From Neotamlana sargassicola (GTDB lineage Bacteria > Bacteroidota > Bacteroidia > Flavobacteriales > Flavobacteriaceae), in contig NZ_JAJAPX010000001.1 in assembly GCF_020523965.1 (NCBI RefSeq), positions 620,001 to 684,000 on the forward strand: 64,000 nt of DNA, read 5' to 3'. The notes below the pieces were generated by a model. It did no database searches and was not told the origin of the DNA. It saw only the letters and a list, made by a program, of their open reading frames with translations. Each line of letters begins with the position of its first letter. Positions within the stretch are counted from its first letter, which is position 1. Of this stretch, positions 18,049-28,138 are shown piece after piece. Both the position numbers and the translations under genes were made by a program.

Positions 18049-21000
18049 TTAGTTAGAAATTATAATCTTTTTAGTTATTTCTGAATTAGTCGTAGCAACT
18101 GAAGCTATATAAAGCCCCGTTGCAGATTTTAACGGAATTTCAATACTCGAATCGTAGGAATTAATAGATTTATTAAACACAACCTGCCCTAACGTGTTAT
18201 ATAATTTTAAAGATTTGATTTCCTGATTATTAAAATTATTAATTGTTAAAATATTATTTTGACTATTAAAATACAAATTAATATTAGATTCTGTCAATTC
18301 AGCATCTTCGGTAGATAACACCGTTTCATTATTAAAAACAATTTCAAATCGGTTGTTTAATTCCTCCTGCTCTATGCTTGCAGAAAAATTAGCTTCAATT
18401 AAATTGAAATAAGTATTTGTTGTGTTATCTTTTATATAAACTACCATATTTTCTGGAGCAAACTCTAAAGATTCTATTGTTACATTAAATGTAGTACTTG
18501 TCTTCGATTTTACACCCAAAGGAAGTTTTGTAGTATTTGAATTTATAGTATCGATACCTTGAATAATATGTTTTTCATCTTCAATCATCCAATACGCATC
18601 AAAATTATTATTTTCAATTAAAGCACCATCGTAACCCCAATCTTTTTGTATGGTTGCATTTTCGTCCACGGTTACTAACAACTGTCGTGTATAACCTGTT
18701 TCAGAACTAATGTTTAATCTAATTTTAGTACGGGAATCTTCAATGAAAGTATTTGCATTCTTATTAGAGTTAGATTTTAAAAAGGTTGAATTAAGACTAG
18801 ATTCGGTAACAAAAACACGTTGATCGTTATTAAAAGTTGTATTTCCATTAGACAACGCTTTTATAAAAAAACCTTGCCCAACAGGAACATATTGTTCTGG
18901 GGTTTTTGTAGAAGCACCAGATTGCGCAACATCGGTATGCGACACCGCAGGAACACCTCCAGATAAGTTTAATTGCCCATAACCGCCTTGATATTCTCTT
19001 AAAACATGTGTTCCACCACCAAAGTGTTCCCAGAAATACAAAGTTCCGTCGGTATGCGTATTATCTAATATAAATGCATAACCATCTATTGCCGACGGAT
19101 ACGGATTTCCTACTAAATAATCGTTTCCGGCATCGGTACTCAAAGTAATATCACCGTTGTTTGGTGTACCCTTAAAAACATAATTATTTTCGGCTGTTGC
19201 AGCACCAGTTCCGTAACCTTTCATTGAATACCCTTCGCCTACTTTTAATTCGCCAGTACTTTTTATTTGCTTCCATGCATAGTAATTATTTGAAGTTTGA
19301 TTAGCAAATTTCCACATCCAATATTCGGATATTTCTTTTGGGCTTGAAGCTTCATTACCATTATAACCAGCAACAAAATTAAAGTTTTGAGGGTTGGCAG
19401 CATCTGTTCCGTCTAAAAGCACGCTAGAAATCGTGTAACTTTCGTCGCCATCGATATCGGAATTTGGATTGGTTGTATGCACAGGAGACGACCAATAATT
19501 ATACGTATATAAATTTACTGTACCTTGCTGGTCTCTTTCTAAAATTCCTGTTCCTATTAAATTACTATTTTGTGTTTGTACTAATTGCGATTCGCCCTGC
19601 AAATCCAATGTTCCTTCTAAATTTAAATACCAAGTATTTTGTAACTCTACATCATTATTTATTTCAAGCGTTACTCCAGAATCTACAATTAAACCTAAAG
19701 TTCCATGTCTTGCAGAAGTTGTTACATTATGTTTTACATGAACAATAGACCAATCCATGTTATTTGCTTCGTCGGTAATATCCCAAACATCGCCATGCAA
19801 CCAGGTTGCTACGCTACTCCAATCGCCATCGGCCACTGTTTCGTAAGGTAGCGGTGCCGTTTGGTAGTAAATGTTTTTAATATTGTATAATCTAGCGCCT
19901 GTGCCAACATCGATAGTTGCAGTGGTTTTATTATCGGTAATATCGGCTTTAAAAGTATCCATTTTATAATACTTTATAAGCCATGTATTAAGCGTTGTTG
20001 CGATATTGTAAGGAATTATCAAACCACTGTCAAAACTATTTGTATCATCTAATTCTTGATACACCATTTTTTGAATTTCGTCTGTAGATAAAGCCGCATT
20101 AAAAACTCTAACCTCATCAATTTCGCCCTGAAAATAATTTGAGTCTGTATTGGGCATTCTACCAATTGTAAAATTAGAGGTATCGGCAGGTAAGCTTCCT
20201 GAAACGCTAGGGTTATTAATTAATTCTCCATTAACATACTGGTTTAAGGTGCCGTTTACACCATCGTAACTAGCAGCTACATGCACCCATACACCTTCTG
20301 TAAGGTTAGTTGTAGTGGTTGTTACGCCATTAACAAACGCTGTAAATGCATTTCCATTTTCTAATCGTAAAATAAAACTGTCTTGCCCTGCGATAATACG
20401 CTGGCCGATTGAACCTGGTTCTATTTTTATCCACGCCATTAAAGTTGCACTTGGCCAAGCATTAATAATATTATCGTCTTCGACATAATCGTTTCTACCA
20501 TCGAAAAATAGGGTAAAGCTATCGTTTAAATCTCGTGGTGAACCAAAAACCGTATTATCGGTATCGAAAGCATCTAAAATACCATCGCCATCGGTGTCTG
20601 TAGTGCCATCAATTATGCCATCGTTATCAGCATCAAGGTGTGCATAAATTTCTGTAGTATCGATATCACTTCCATTAGAAAAATTGTTGGGACTATCGGC
20701 ACTATCTACATCTAAATAATTTGGTAAACCATCGCCATCGTCGTCAAGCGGTGTTGGGTAGGCATTTGCGGTTCCATGATCGGAATCGTCGGCATCATCA
20801 TCGTTATTATCGGCAAGGTTTAAAATTCCATCGCCATCATAGATGTCATTATCAATTGGGTCTCCGTTTACATCTAAAACTTGTTTGTCTGAACCATCAC
20901 CATTACCATCGCCGTCAACATCAACATCGCCTCTGTTGTCGTACTCAACTGTGTCGAAAATACCATCGTTATCTGAATCTAAATCTAAATAATTTACAAC

Positions 21001-24000
21001 ACCATCACCATCGGTATCATAAACAGGGTCTGATAAATCGATAGGCGTTCCTAACGACCCAGAAAAACCAGAATCTCCAGGATTTAACCCGTTTATATCT
21101 TGGTGATCGTAAATATCTATAAGTCCATTGTTATTAGCATCAACCCATGCATAAGCGCCAGAGTCGTTATTTACTGTGCCGTCTTTATCATCGTCGGTTA
21201 AGAATAGCTCGACAACGTTTGGAATACCATCGTCATCATTATCTAAATCTATAGAATCTTCAACACCATCGCCATCTAAATCACAAAGCGTTTGATAAAC
21301 AAAAATATCATCGATTGCTAAGTCGTTACCTAATCCTCCGGGCGCTTCATTAGATAAACGAACAGTAAAGCTAGTATAAGTGGTGCTAAAAGTTGCACTT
21401 ACTTCTACCCAATCTCCATTAACATAATCTGTAGTTGGTTGAATATCTCCAGAAGATTCTGAAGCAATAACAGCACCCGATGGGTCTAAAATTTCGATTA
21501 ATACAGAAGGTCTTTCTCGAGAACCAATACCAGGAGCGTCCGCTCTATCCAGGTTTATTGCAGAAAATCCATAAGTAATATCTACTCCAGCACTAACACC
21601 CGAAATAGTAGTTTGGTAAAATACACCTGGATCTTCTTCGGCATTAAACATAGCCATTCTTCCGTGAGTATCTCCAGGAGTATGGTCTAGACCTGGATAC
21701 CAATACACATCTGCCCAACTTGCAACTTCGCCATTTGGGGTATTATTTGTACCATCACCATTTGCAGCTTTGTAATATACTACATATTCACCATCATTTA
21801 AGTTTGGAGAACTGTTACAAGAGCCAAAACCATCTTCGTAACAATAGGTTACTCCATCGGTTGTTTTACGATCGGTCCCAGCATCAAAATCTTCATTTAA
21901 ATAGGTCGTTCTGGTTGTTAACGCTGAAGCATTTAAAAGACATGAATTTTGTTCGTATTCGTCTGTTAAACCATCGTTATCATCATCTATATCAACATTA
22001 TCAGGAATGCCGTCTCCATCGGTATCTCCAAACGTTTGATCGCCATAACCTTCTACAACGAAATTATATGGATCTTCGTCTGAATCATTGTTATCAATTG
22101 AAATAGTTGCCGATACTGGGGTGTTGGGATCTGCAACCGAAGGATTGAAAGCCACGGTAAATGTTGTTGACTGGCCACTAGCCAAAGTGGCAACTGCTGG
22201 TTGAGCACTTATTGTAAAATCTGCACTACCAGTAACAACTACTACTGGTGTACCATCTAGAATTAAATCTGTATTACCGTTATTTGTAATTGTAAAAGTA
22301 CGTTCTAACGGAATTGGCTCAAAAATATCGTGTGTCCCAAAATTTGTTAAGTTCGTTGCACTTGTTGTGGTTGCGTTATCTAAAACCTCGGCACCATTTC
22401 CAGAAATATCCATTTCGGCAGGACTCGATGGGTCTATTGCAATATTTACTAAATAATCTTCAAATTCTTCATAATGTCCATCGGTATTACCACAAGGATT
22501 GTTTGAATACCAATAACGTCTAGATCCAACACGCATTACTGTATTACCTGTAATGGCCGAACTAAGTACTGTAAAATTTAAATTTCCAGTACCTTCACCA
22601 CCCGTATCTGCTACCAGCTCGCCTGTGTCTTCGAAATCACCATCCTGATTATAATCTATAAAAATAGCCCACCCCATATTACCACCAGCAACGGTAATTG
22701 ATCCGGTATAGGTGTTGTTTTTATAAACTTCTAAAGCTGGAAGTGTTGCTGTAAAATCGGCGTAACCTCCATTGTCTCCAGAGTTATTATTAATATTTGT
22801 AGCGTTTTCGCCAGTTATGGCAAAAGTATCGATATAATGTGTGCCATTAGTTGTTGATGTAGGTGCACAATAGTCTCTATTTACTGAAATATTTACTGTG
22901 GCAGTAGCACAATCTTCTGGAGTACCAGCATCACAAATTTGATATGTAAAACTATCGGCACCAAGATAGCCAGCAGCAGGAATATATTCAAAAACACCAT
23001 CTGTGATTTCTGTAACAGTTCCACCATTAGTAGTAGTTCCGCCCGATGTTAAAGCAAAATTATCGCCATCGCCACCGTCTGTACCTAAGTTATCGTTTGT
23101 ACTAACATCTATTTGATTAGCTGTTCCAGAAGTACTATCAACTAAAACGCTTAATTCGTCGTCGCTTGCAAACGGTGTATCTGCGCCTAAAACATTAATT
23201 AGGTAATCTTCATATTCTGATGAAGGTTGATAACCAGTATTAGTATTTCCACAAGAATCGTACGTATCGTTCTGCAAATAAACAGCAACTCGAATTACCA
23301 TGTTTCCAACATTAGATCCATTTGGTATGGTAATATTACTACTAAAAGGAGAAGCACCTTGACCTGTAGCTCTATATAGTGTTTCGCCAGCATCGGTAAA
23401 ATCGCCATCACCATTTAAATCGGCATACACACTCCATTGTGCTTGACTAGTAGGCCAACCGTCTGTAGAACTAGCTGTAATGGTTATTGGATAAGCAGTA
23501 TCTACACTTAAAATAGCGGCTGGTGTAGCTCTGTAATCGGCATATCCGCCATCGTCACCTGAAGTATTATTAATATCGGCTGCACCATTACCATCTAAAA
23601 ACACATTCGAAATGTAAAGATTGTTATTATTTGTATCAGAGTTACTGTCTGGCGTACAATAAGTAATTCCTTGCACGGTTACATTTACCGTTGCGGTTGC
23701 ACAATCGTTATTTGAATCACAAAGGTTATAGGTAAAACTATCTGCACCTTCGTAACCTGGATTTGGAACATATTCGAAAACACCATCTGTTATTTCTGAA
23801 ACCGTACCATTTGTAGGCGTTGTATTAATAGCATAATCATCGCCATCGGTACCATGAGAGGTTCCAATATTATCGTTTGTTGATACATCTACTTGGTTGT
23901 CAGTACCTGCTGTACTATCGGCTAAAACAGTTAAATTATCGTCGTTAGCCACTGGGTCTGGAACTGATAGAGCAGAGATATTTAAGGTATAATCTTCTAC

Positions 24001-24627
24001 ATCGCCTCTGTAGGTGTTTGTGAAATCGCAACCATCGGCTGAAATCACTGCTCCATTTCCATTACAGCTTGAACAATATGAACCTTGTATTCTTAATTTA
24101 GATGTACCCGACACTGCCGTAGGGTCTACATCAAAACTCCCAGAAATGGTATGGGTTAAGTCCCCATAATTTTCCACATAAGCACCTGAATCAAACACTT
24201 GAGTATAATTACCATCGTTATTATAGTCTATCCAAATTCTAACTTTTACATCACCCCATTGATTTCCTCCTTTATCGTTTATAATTGAGAAATTATAAGT
24301 ACTACCCGCAGTAACATTTACAGATTGAGCTGTGTAATCAGTATATCTGGTGTTAGAATTTGTATTATTTATTTGGCTTATACCATCGCCGGTTATGGTT
24401 ACGTTAGAAATGTGATGTCCATCCCAATTTACTAAATCGTTACTTCCTAAAGCATTAATATTATAACTACACTGCCCATAAGCATAAACAGCACTTATAC
24501 AAACTAATAGCAAGCTCAAAAAGCTTCTAGAAATAAATATTGTTTTTAGAAAATTAGTATTTTTTAACCTTGAACATAAAGAAAACACAAGGCACATACG
24601 AAGCACATTACAAGTAAGATTTTTCAT
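18049..24627 (-). CDS. Giant T9SS-secreted multidomain surface protein
   Basis: About 2,192 residues from the chosen start. A long signal region ends near residue 52 (CISAVYAYGQ). Then come GEVED domain 1 (to about 216), a tandem-95/cadherin-like Ig domain (about 225-318), GEVED 2 (about 323-479), a second Ig-like domain, GEVED 3 (ending EEFEDYLVNI), and a choice-of-anchor D-type segment. A run of thrombospondin type 3-like calcium-binding repeats follows (DTDGDGIPDN, DIDDDNDGL and variants). A LamG/concanavalin-like domain (FFDGRNDYVEDDNI to GEIDEVRVFNAALS), a long beta-rich region and a T9SS type A sorting domain complete it. I place the start at ATG 24627. An in-frame GTG at 24672 lies upstream of the -7 box and cannot be in the mRNA. 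The architecture suggests a calcium-stabilised adhesin or matrix protein; the ligand is unknown. It heads an operon with the sugar dehydrogenase. Confidence 0.88.
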   Translation of the reverse strand: MKNLTCNVLRMCLVFSLCSRLKNTNFLKTIFISRSFLSLLLVCISAVYAYGQCSYNINALGSNDLVNWDGHHISNVTITGDGISQINNTNSNTRYTDYTAQSVNVTAGSTYNFSIINDKGGNQWGDVKVRIWIDYNNDGNYTQVFDSGAYVENYGDLTHTISGSFDVDPTAVSGTSKLRIQGSYCSSCNGNGAVISADGCDFTNTYRGDVEDYTLNISALSVPDPVANDDNLTVLADSTAGTDNQVDVSTNDNIGTSHGTDGDDYAINTTPTNGTVSEITDGVFEYVPNPGYEGADSFTYNLCDSNNDCATATVNVTVQGITYCTPDSNSDTNNNNLYISNVFLDGNGAADINNTSGDDGGYADYRATPAAILSVDTAYPITITASSTDGWPTSQAQWSVYADLNGDGDFTDAGETLYRATGQGASPFSSNITIPNGSNVGNMVIRVAVYLQNDTYDSCGNTNTGYQPSSEYEDYLINVLGADTPFASDDELSVLVDSTSGTANQIDVSTNDNLGTDGGDGDNFALTSGGTTTNGGTVTEITDGVFEYIPAAGYLGADSFTYQICDAGTPEDCATATVNISVNRDYCAPTSTTNGTHYIDTFAITGENATNINNNSGDNGGYADFTATLPALEVYKNNTYTGSITVAGGNMGWAIFIDYNQDGDFEDTGELVADTGGEGTGNLNFTVLSSAITGNTVMRVGSRRYWYSNNPCGNTDGHYEEFEDYLVNIAIDPSSPAEMDISGNGAEVLDNATTTSATNLTNFGTHDIFEPIPLERTFTITNNGNTDLILDGTPVVVVTGSADFTISAQPAVATLASGQSTTFTVAFNPSVADPNTPVSATISIDNNDSDEDPYNFVVEGYGDQTFGDTDGDGIPDNVDIDDDNDGLTDEYEQNSCLLNASALTTRTTYLNEDFDAGTDRKTTDGVTYCYEDGFGSCNSSPNLNDGEYVVYYKAANGDGTNNTPNGEVASWADVYWYPGLDHTPGDTHGRMAMFNAEEDPGVFYQTTISGVSAGVDITYGFSAINLDRADAPGIGSRERPSVLIEILDPSGAVIASESSGDIQPTTDYVNGDWVEVSATFSTTYTSFTVRLSNEAPGGLGNDLAIDDIFVYQTLCDLDGDGVEDSIDLDNDDDGIPNVVELFLTDDDKDGTVNNDSGAYAWVDANNNGLIDIYDHQDINGLNPGDSGFSGSLGTPIDLSDPVYDTDGDGVVNYLDLDSDNDGIFDTVEYDNRGDVDVDGDGNGDGSDKQVLDVNGDPIDNDIYDGDGILNLADNNDDDADDSDHGTANAYPTPLDDDGDGLPNYLDVDSADSPNNFSNGSDIDTTEIYAHLDADNDGIIDGTTDTDGDGILDAFDTDNTVFGSPRDLNDSFTLFFDGRNDYVEDDNIINAWPSATLMAWIKIEPGSIGQRIIAGQDSFILRLENGNAFTAFVNGVTTTTTNLTEGVWVHVAASYDGVNGTLNQYVNGELINNPSVSGSLPADTSNFTIGRMPNTDSNYFQGEIDEVRVFNAALSTDEIQKMVYQELDDTNSFDSGLIIPYNIATTLNTWLIKYYKMDTFKADITDNKTTATIDVGTGARLYNIKNIYYQTAPLPYETVADGDWSSVATWLHGDVWDITDEANNMDWSIVHVKHNVTTSARHGTLGLIVDSGVTLEINNDVELQNTWYLNLEGTLDLQGESQLVQTQNSNLIGTGILERDQQGTVNLYTYNYWSSPVHTTNPNSDIDGDESYTISSVLLDGTDAANPQNFNFVAGYNGNEASSPKEISEYWMWKFANQTSNNYYAWKQIKSTGELKVGEGYSMKGYGTGAATAENNYVFKGTPNNGDITLSTDAGNDYLVGNPYPSAIDGYAFILDNTHTDGTLYFWEHFGGGTHVLREYQGGYGQLNLSGGVPAVSHTDVAQSGASTKTPEQYVPVGQGFFIKALSNGNTTFNNDQRVFVTESSLNSTFLKSNSNKNANTFIEDSRTKIRLNISSETGYTRQLLVTVDENATIQKDWGYDGALIENNNFDAYWMIEDEKHIIQGIDTINSNTTKLPLGVKSKTSTTFNVTIESLEFAPENMVVYIKDNTTNTYFNLIEANFSASIEQEELNNRFEIVFNNETVLSTEDAELTESNINLYFNSQNNILTINNFNNQEIKSLKLYNTLGQVVFNKSINSYDSSIEIPLKSATGLYIASVATTNSEITKKIIISN

Positions 24628-24656
24628 GATTGTATAGTTTGGGGCTATATTCAAGG

Positions 24657-24689
24657 CAAATTTATATAACACTTATTTTCAACAACAAA
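24657..24689 (-). promoter_or_regulatory. Promoter of the giant T9SS protein operon
   Basis: On the minus strand TTTG (24689-24686), 21 nt, then TAAATTTG (24664-24657) match both consensus elements. The start site would be near 24651, leaving a 24-nt leader before ATG 24627. Confidence 0.7.
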
Positions 24690-25160
24690 ATACAAGCCGA
24701 AACGTCTTTTTGTGTCGACAAGATGTATCGACAAACAGTTTTATAAGAACCTAAACACCAAAAACCTGTCTTTTTTACATGATTTTCAGATGGAAAACAC
24801 TCATTGTTAAACATATAAATCTGAAATTTACAACCATATTCACAGCCTTTCATCTATCAATAAGAGCTCATTATGACTATATTTAATTTTTAAGAGCTTT
24901 TCTCAAATTATAAGTTCCTACCAAAAAACTTAAGATTTTGAATTTAGCAAGGTCAAAATAAAATGCGCCACTAAACCTGACTAACAATAACAAACATATC
25001 GGCCTTACTATTGGATTCTTAGATTTTTGAAGTGCTTTTGTTTTAAATGACTCCATATTCTGCAATAAAACTAAAAGTTCAAGCTTATTAAGCTTTAATA
25101 AAAACGACTTAAAATTGTTATATTAGTAAAGAAATCCTATTAAATTAAAAATTTATAAAT
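24690..25160. other. Intergenic region, no gene recognised
   Basis: About 470 bp between divergent genes. Two short minus-strand reading frames (24662-24853 and 24883-25065) have no recognisable domain or good leader, and the first overlaps the promoter of the giant gene. A weak promoter for the aldehyde dehydrogenase gene may lie at 25119-25126 (TATATTAG, one mismatch to the -7 consensus). I see no RNA gene or repeat here. Confidence 0.5.
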
Positions 25161-26729
25161 ATGAACGCTGTAATAAACCATTTTGGAATTGAGGATGCTC
25201 TTAATAAATTAGGAATTAAAGCTGTGAACGAAGGCTCTTCAACTGGAGTACATCATTTTTCTATTGGCAACGATACAGACATCAATTTAATAGAAAGCTA
25301 TTCTCCTGTTAATGGCAAACTTATTGGGAAAGTTAAAAGCAGCACTAAAGCCGATTACAACAAAATTATAACCTCTGCCACTTCTGCTTTTAAAGTATGG
25401 CGCGATGTGCCTTCACCTCAACGCGGTGAAATAGTAAGACAGTTTGGAAATAAACTACGCGAACTAAAGGAACCTTTAGGCAAATTAGTATCGTACGAAA
25501 TGGGCAAATCCCTTCAAGAAGGTTACGGCGAGGTGCAAGAAATGATAGATATTTGTGATTTTGCGGTAGGCTTGTCTAGGCAGTTAAACGGACAAGTAAT
25601 TCCGTCGGAACGTCCAGGACACATTATGCGCGAACAATGGCATCCACTTGGCATTGTTGGTATTATTTCGGCTTTTAACTTCCCTGTAGCCGTTTGGAGT
25701 TGGAATACAGCATTAGCTTGGATTTGTGGCGATGTTTGCATTTGGAAACCCTCGGAAAAAGCACCGTTATGCGGCGTTGCTTGTCAAAATATTATAGCAG
25801 AAATTTTAAAAGAAAATAATTTACCCGAAGGTATTTCGTGTTTAATAAACGGCGATTATAAAGTGGGCGAATACCTAACTACAGATGCTCGAATTCCTTT
25901 AGTTTCGGCAACAGGTTCAACCAGAATGGGACGCATTGTTGGCAAAACTGTGGCCGAACGTTTTGGAAAATCGTTACTTGAATTGGGCGGAAATAACGCC
26001 ATAATTATTACACCTTCGGCAGATTTAAAAGTTGTGGTTCCTGGTGCTGTTTTTGGTGCTGTTGGTACTTGTGGTCAACGCTGTACAAGTACGCGTCGTT
26101 TAATAATTCACGAATCGGTTTACAATACTGTAAAAGACGCTATTGTTGGCGCCTACAAGCAAATAAAAATTGGAAATCCTTTAGATGAAACCAATCATGT
26201 TGGGCCTTTAATTGACACTGATGCTGTTAACACCTATGTAAAAGCCATAGAAAAAGCAAAAGCTGAAGGTGGACGCGTTTTGGTTGAAGGTGGTGTACTT
26301 GAAGGCGAAGGTTACGAAAGCGGATGTTATGTAAAACCTGCCATTATTGAAACCGAAAACCATTTTGAAATTGTACAACATGAAACCTTTGCTCCTATTT
26401 TATACCTTATAAAATATTCGGGTGAGCTAGAAAACGCCATTGCTTTGCAAAACGGTGTCGCCCAAGGGCTATCGTCGGCAATAATGACAAATGACATGAA
26501 AGAAGCCGAAAAATTTCTCTCGTACGCAGGCAGCGATTGCGGTATTGCTAATGTTAATATTGGCACTTCGGGCGCCGAAATTGGTGGTGCTTTTGGAGGC
26601 GAAAAAGAAACAGGTGGCGGTCGCGAATCAGGCAGCGATGCATGGAAAGTGTATATGCGCAGACAAACCAATACCATAAATTATTCCAACGAATTACCCT
26701 TAGCACAAGGCATTAAATTTAATTTATAA
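25161..26729 (+). CDS. Aldehyde dehydrogenase, ALDH7 (aminoadipate semialdehyde dehydrogenase) type
   Basis: This 522-residue cytoplasmic enzyme oxidises an aldehyde with NAD(P)+. Catalytic residues are clear: Cys308 in GTCGQRCTSTRRL, Glu274 in SLLELGGNNA, Asn173 in SAFNFPVAVW, and Lys196 in CIWKPSEKAP. The NAFNFP-type loop, the MREQWHPLG segment and the C-terminal EKETGGGRESGSDAWKVYMRRQTNTINYS strongly resemble the antiquitin/ALDH7 group, which acts on alpha-aminoadipate semialdehyde in lysine breakdown. Substrate is inferred from subfamily resemblance. No other lysine catabolic gene is in the window. The leader is A/T-rich. Confidence 0.88.
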   Translation: MNAVINHFGIEDALNKLGIKAVNEGSSTGVHHFSIGNDTDINLIESYSPVNGKLIGKVKSSTKADYNKIITSATSAFKVWRDVPSPQRGEIVRQFGNKLRELKEPLGKLVSYEMGKSLQEGYGEVQEMIDICDFAVGLSRQLNGQVIPSERPGHIMREQWHPLGIVGIISAFNFPVAVWSWNTALAWICGDVCIWKPSEKAPLCGVACQNIIAEILKENNLPEGISCLINGDYKVGEYLTTDARIPLVSATGSTRMGRIVGKTVAERFGKSLLELGGNNAIIITPSADLKVVVPGAVFGAVGTCGQRCTSTRRLIIHESVYNTVKDAIVGAYKQIKIGNPLDETNHVGPLIDTDAVNTYVKAIEKAKAEGGRVLVEGGVLEGEGYESGCYVKPAIIETENHFEIVQHETFAPILYLIKYSGELENAIALQNGVAQGLSSAIMTNDMKEAEKFLSYAGSDCGIANVNIGTSGAEIGGAFGGEKETGGGRESGSDAWKVYMRRQTNTINYSNELPLAQGIKFNL

Positions 26730-26761
26730 AACGATTTTTATCTTTAGCAGAATAAAAGTCT

Positions 26762-27032
26762 TTATTTTAAATGGATTGAAAGATTAATATACCCCAAACA
26801 AATACTTCGCAAACGTATGACGTTTTTTTGGGCAAATACATGGTTTGTTTGTTCTTTGCAAGAATTAATATTTTCAAGCGTTTTCAAATAACCTATAAAA
26901 CCTAATTCGTTAATTGCGCTTTCAACACCTAAAAAACAGGCTTGTTTTTGTGCTAAATCATCCATAATTTCTATCATTATCATCTCGTGTTAAGATAAAA
27001 ATAACAGCGTAGTCTGGTTTAAAATTTTCAGT
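26762..27032 (-). pseudogene. Decayed paralogue of the ABM-domain gene
   Basis: The minus strand encodes ENFKPDYAVIF in one frame (from 27032 down) and MDDLAQKQACFLGVESAIN then LKTLENI and EQTNHVFAQK in another (from about 26980 down). Both match, in order, the intact ABM protein at 14951-15259 (NFEPYYAVIF, MEDLAMQQPGFLGVESARN, WKTLDDI, QQTNHILAQK). The position of the start codon is ACT rather than ATG. A frameshift lies near 26960-26985, one or two residues are lost in the middle, and the C-terminal third no longer resembles the paralogue. It follows the aldehyde dehydrogenase gene, on the opposite strand. It is best read as a dead duplicate. Confidence 0.85.
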
Positions 27033-27189
27033 AAAATTGATTTTAAACTTTATATTTTAAATTATTCTGGTTAGTAATTAAGTGTTTTACTAAATAAAGT
27101 GACTTTTTAAAGTTGAATGTTTCTAAACTATGTTAAAAAATGTTAATTTTTTTAATATATTGAATGCGAATTATTTAAAACACAACTAC

Positions 27190-28119
27190 ATGAGTAAAAA
27201 AACAACTTACCTTTTGGGTATTTTGCTCACAATTATTATTGGTACTTTATTGTATTGCTATTTATGCGATAGTTGCTATTGCTGTCCAGAAGAAACAGCA
27301 CCTGCTAAAGTTACAACCAATACAGAAGCAAACCCCAAAGTTATTACCGTAACCCGAAATGCATTTGCTATTACAGACCAAAACGGAGCTTTTAAACTTA
27401 ATGTTAACGATAATTTTAATTTTAAAACATCGTCTTTTTCAATTTTAGATTCTGTGTCGCCAAAGGTAATTTCTCGCGTTTCTAAACTGGAAGATTTTTT
27501 ATTAAAAAATCCTTTAAAAACAGTAAACATTACTGGCTTTTACAAAAGCAATGAAACTAACAACTCCGCTTTTCCTAATTTAGGATTAGCTCGTGCTAAC
27601 AGCGTTAAAAATTACTTTGTTACACATGGTATTCCATCAAAACAATTGGATACATACGGTAAGTTAAACGATGCTATTGTACCAGACGAGGCTAATACTT
27701 TATTTGGCCCTGTATCATTTAATATGTTAACACATAGTCCAGATGAGGTTGATGAAAAGTTGCTAGCGTCTTGCGATTCTATTAGAAAAAATCCTATTGT
27801 GCTTTATTTTAAAACAGGGCAAGCTCAAATAAATTTAACACCTGAACAACGTCAAAAAATAGCAGATATTTCACATTGCGTTGATAAACTGGGAGTTAAA
27901 ATATTAGTTGTTGGGCATACCGATAATACAGGAAATGCACAAACTAATTTAACTCTAGGCCAAGGGCGCGCAGATTTTGCAAAGTCTTATTTGGTTAACA
28001 ATGGTATTTTAAACGATAATATTGAAACTTCTTCCAAAGGACAAACAGATCCTATAGCAAATAATAATACAGAAGAAGGTCGAGCAAAAAATAGAAGAAC
28101 AGTAATTACAATTAACTAA
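27190..28119 (+). CDS. OmpA-family protein with Cys-rich membrane anchor and two OmpA-like domains
   Basis: I start the protein at ATG 27190 (309 residues, MSKKTTYLLGILLTIIIGTL) because it begins directly with a membrane anchor; an upstream ATG at 27130 would add 20 residues without a recognisable role. Just after the membrane segment are five cysteines in ten residues (Cys23, 26, 29, 31, 32). Two OmpA-like regions follow: a divergent one (about 75-180, ITGFYKSNET, LARANSVKNYF) and a canonical peptidoglycan-binding one (about 195-309, VVGHTDNTGNAQTN, LGQGRADFAKSYL, GRAKNRRTVITI). It probably anchors the envelope to peptidoglycan. It is cotranscribed with the HhH protein 19 nt downstream. Confidence 0.85.
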   Translation: MSKKTTYLLGILLTIIIGTLLYCYLCDSCYCCPEETAPAKVTTNTEANPKVITVTRNAFAITDQNGAFKLNVNDNFNFKTSSFSILDSVSPKVISRVSKLEDFLLKNPLKTVNITGFYKSNETNNSAFPNLGLARANSVKNYFVTHGIPSKQLDTYGKLNDAIVPDEANTLFGPVSFNMLTHSPDEVDEKLLASCDSIRKNPIVLYFKTGQAQINLTPEQRQKIADISHCVDKLGVKILVVGHTDNTGNAQTNLTLGQGRADFAKSYLVNNGILNDNIETSSKGQTDPIANNNTEEGRAKNRRTVITIN

Positions 28120-28138
28120 AAAATTAAAATATAAAATT

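Noticed and set aside
20721-22523. Plus-strand reading frames rich in His, Arg and Leu opposite the giant T9SS gene
   Set aside because: They are reverse-strand images of the Asp/Gly-rich calcium-type repeats; composition is explained by the sense codons and no leader or domain is present.
24662-25065. Two short minus-strand frames between the giant gene and the aldehyde dehydrogenase gene
   Set aside because: No domain, no promoter of their own that I can see, and one overlaps the promoter of the giant gene.
26762-26983. A 73-codon minus-strand frame as an intact small gene
   Set aside because: It matches only the middle of the ABM protein, and the preceding part of that protein is encoded in another frame upstream without a start codon; it is part of a pseudogene.
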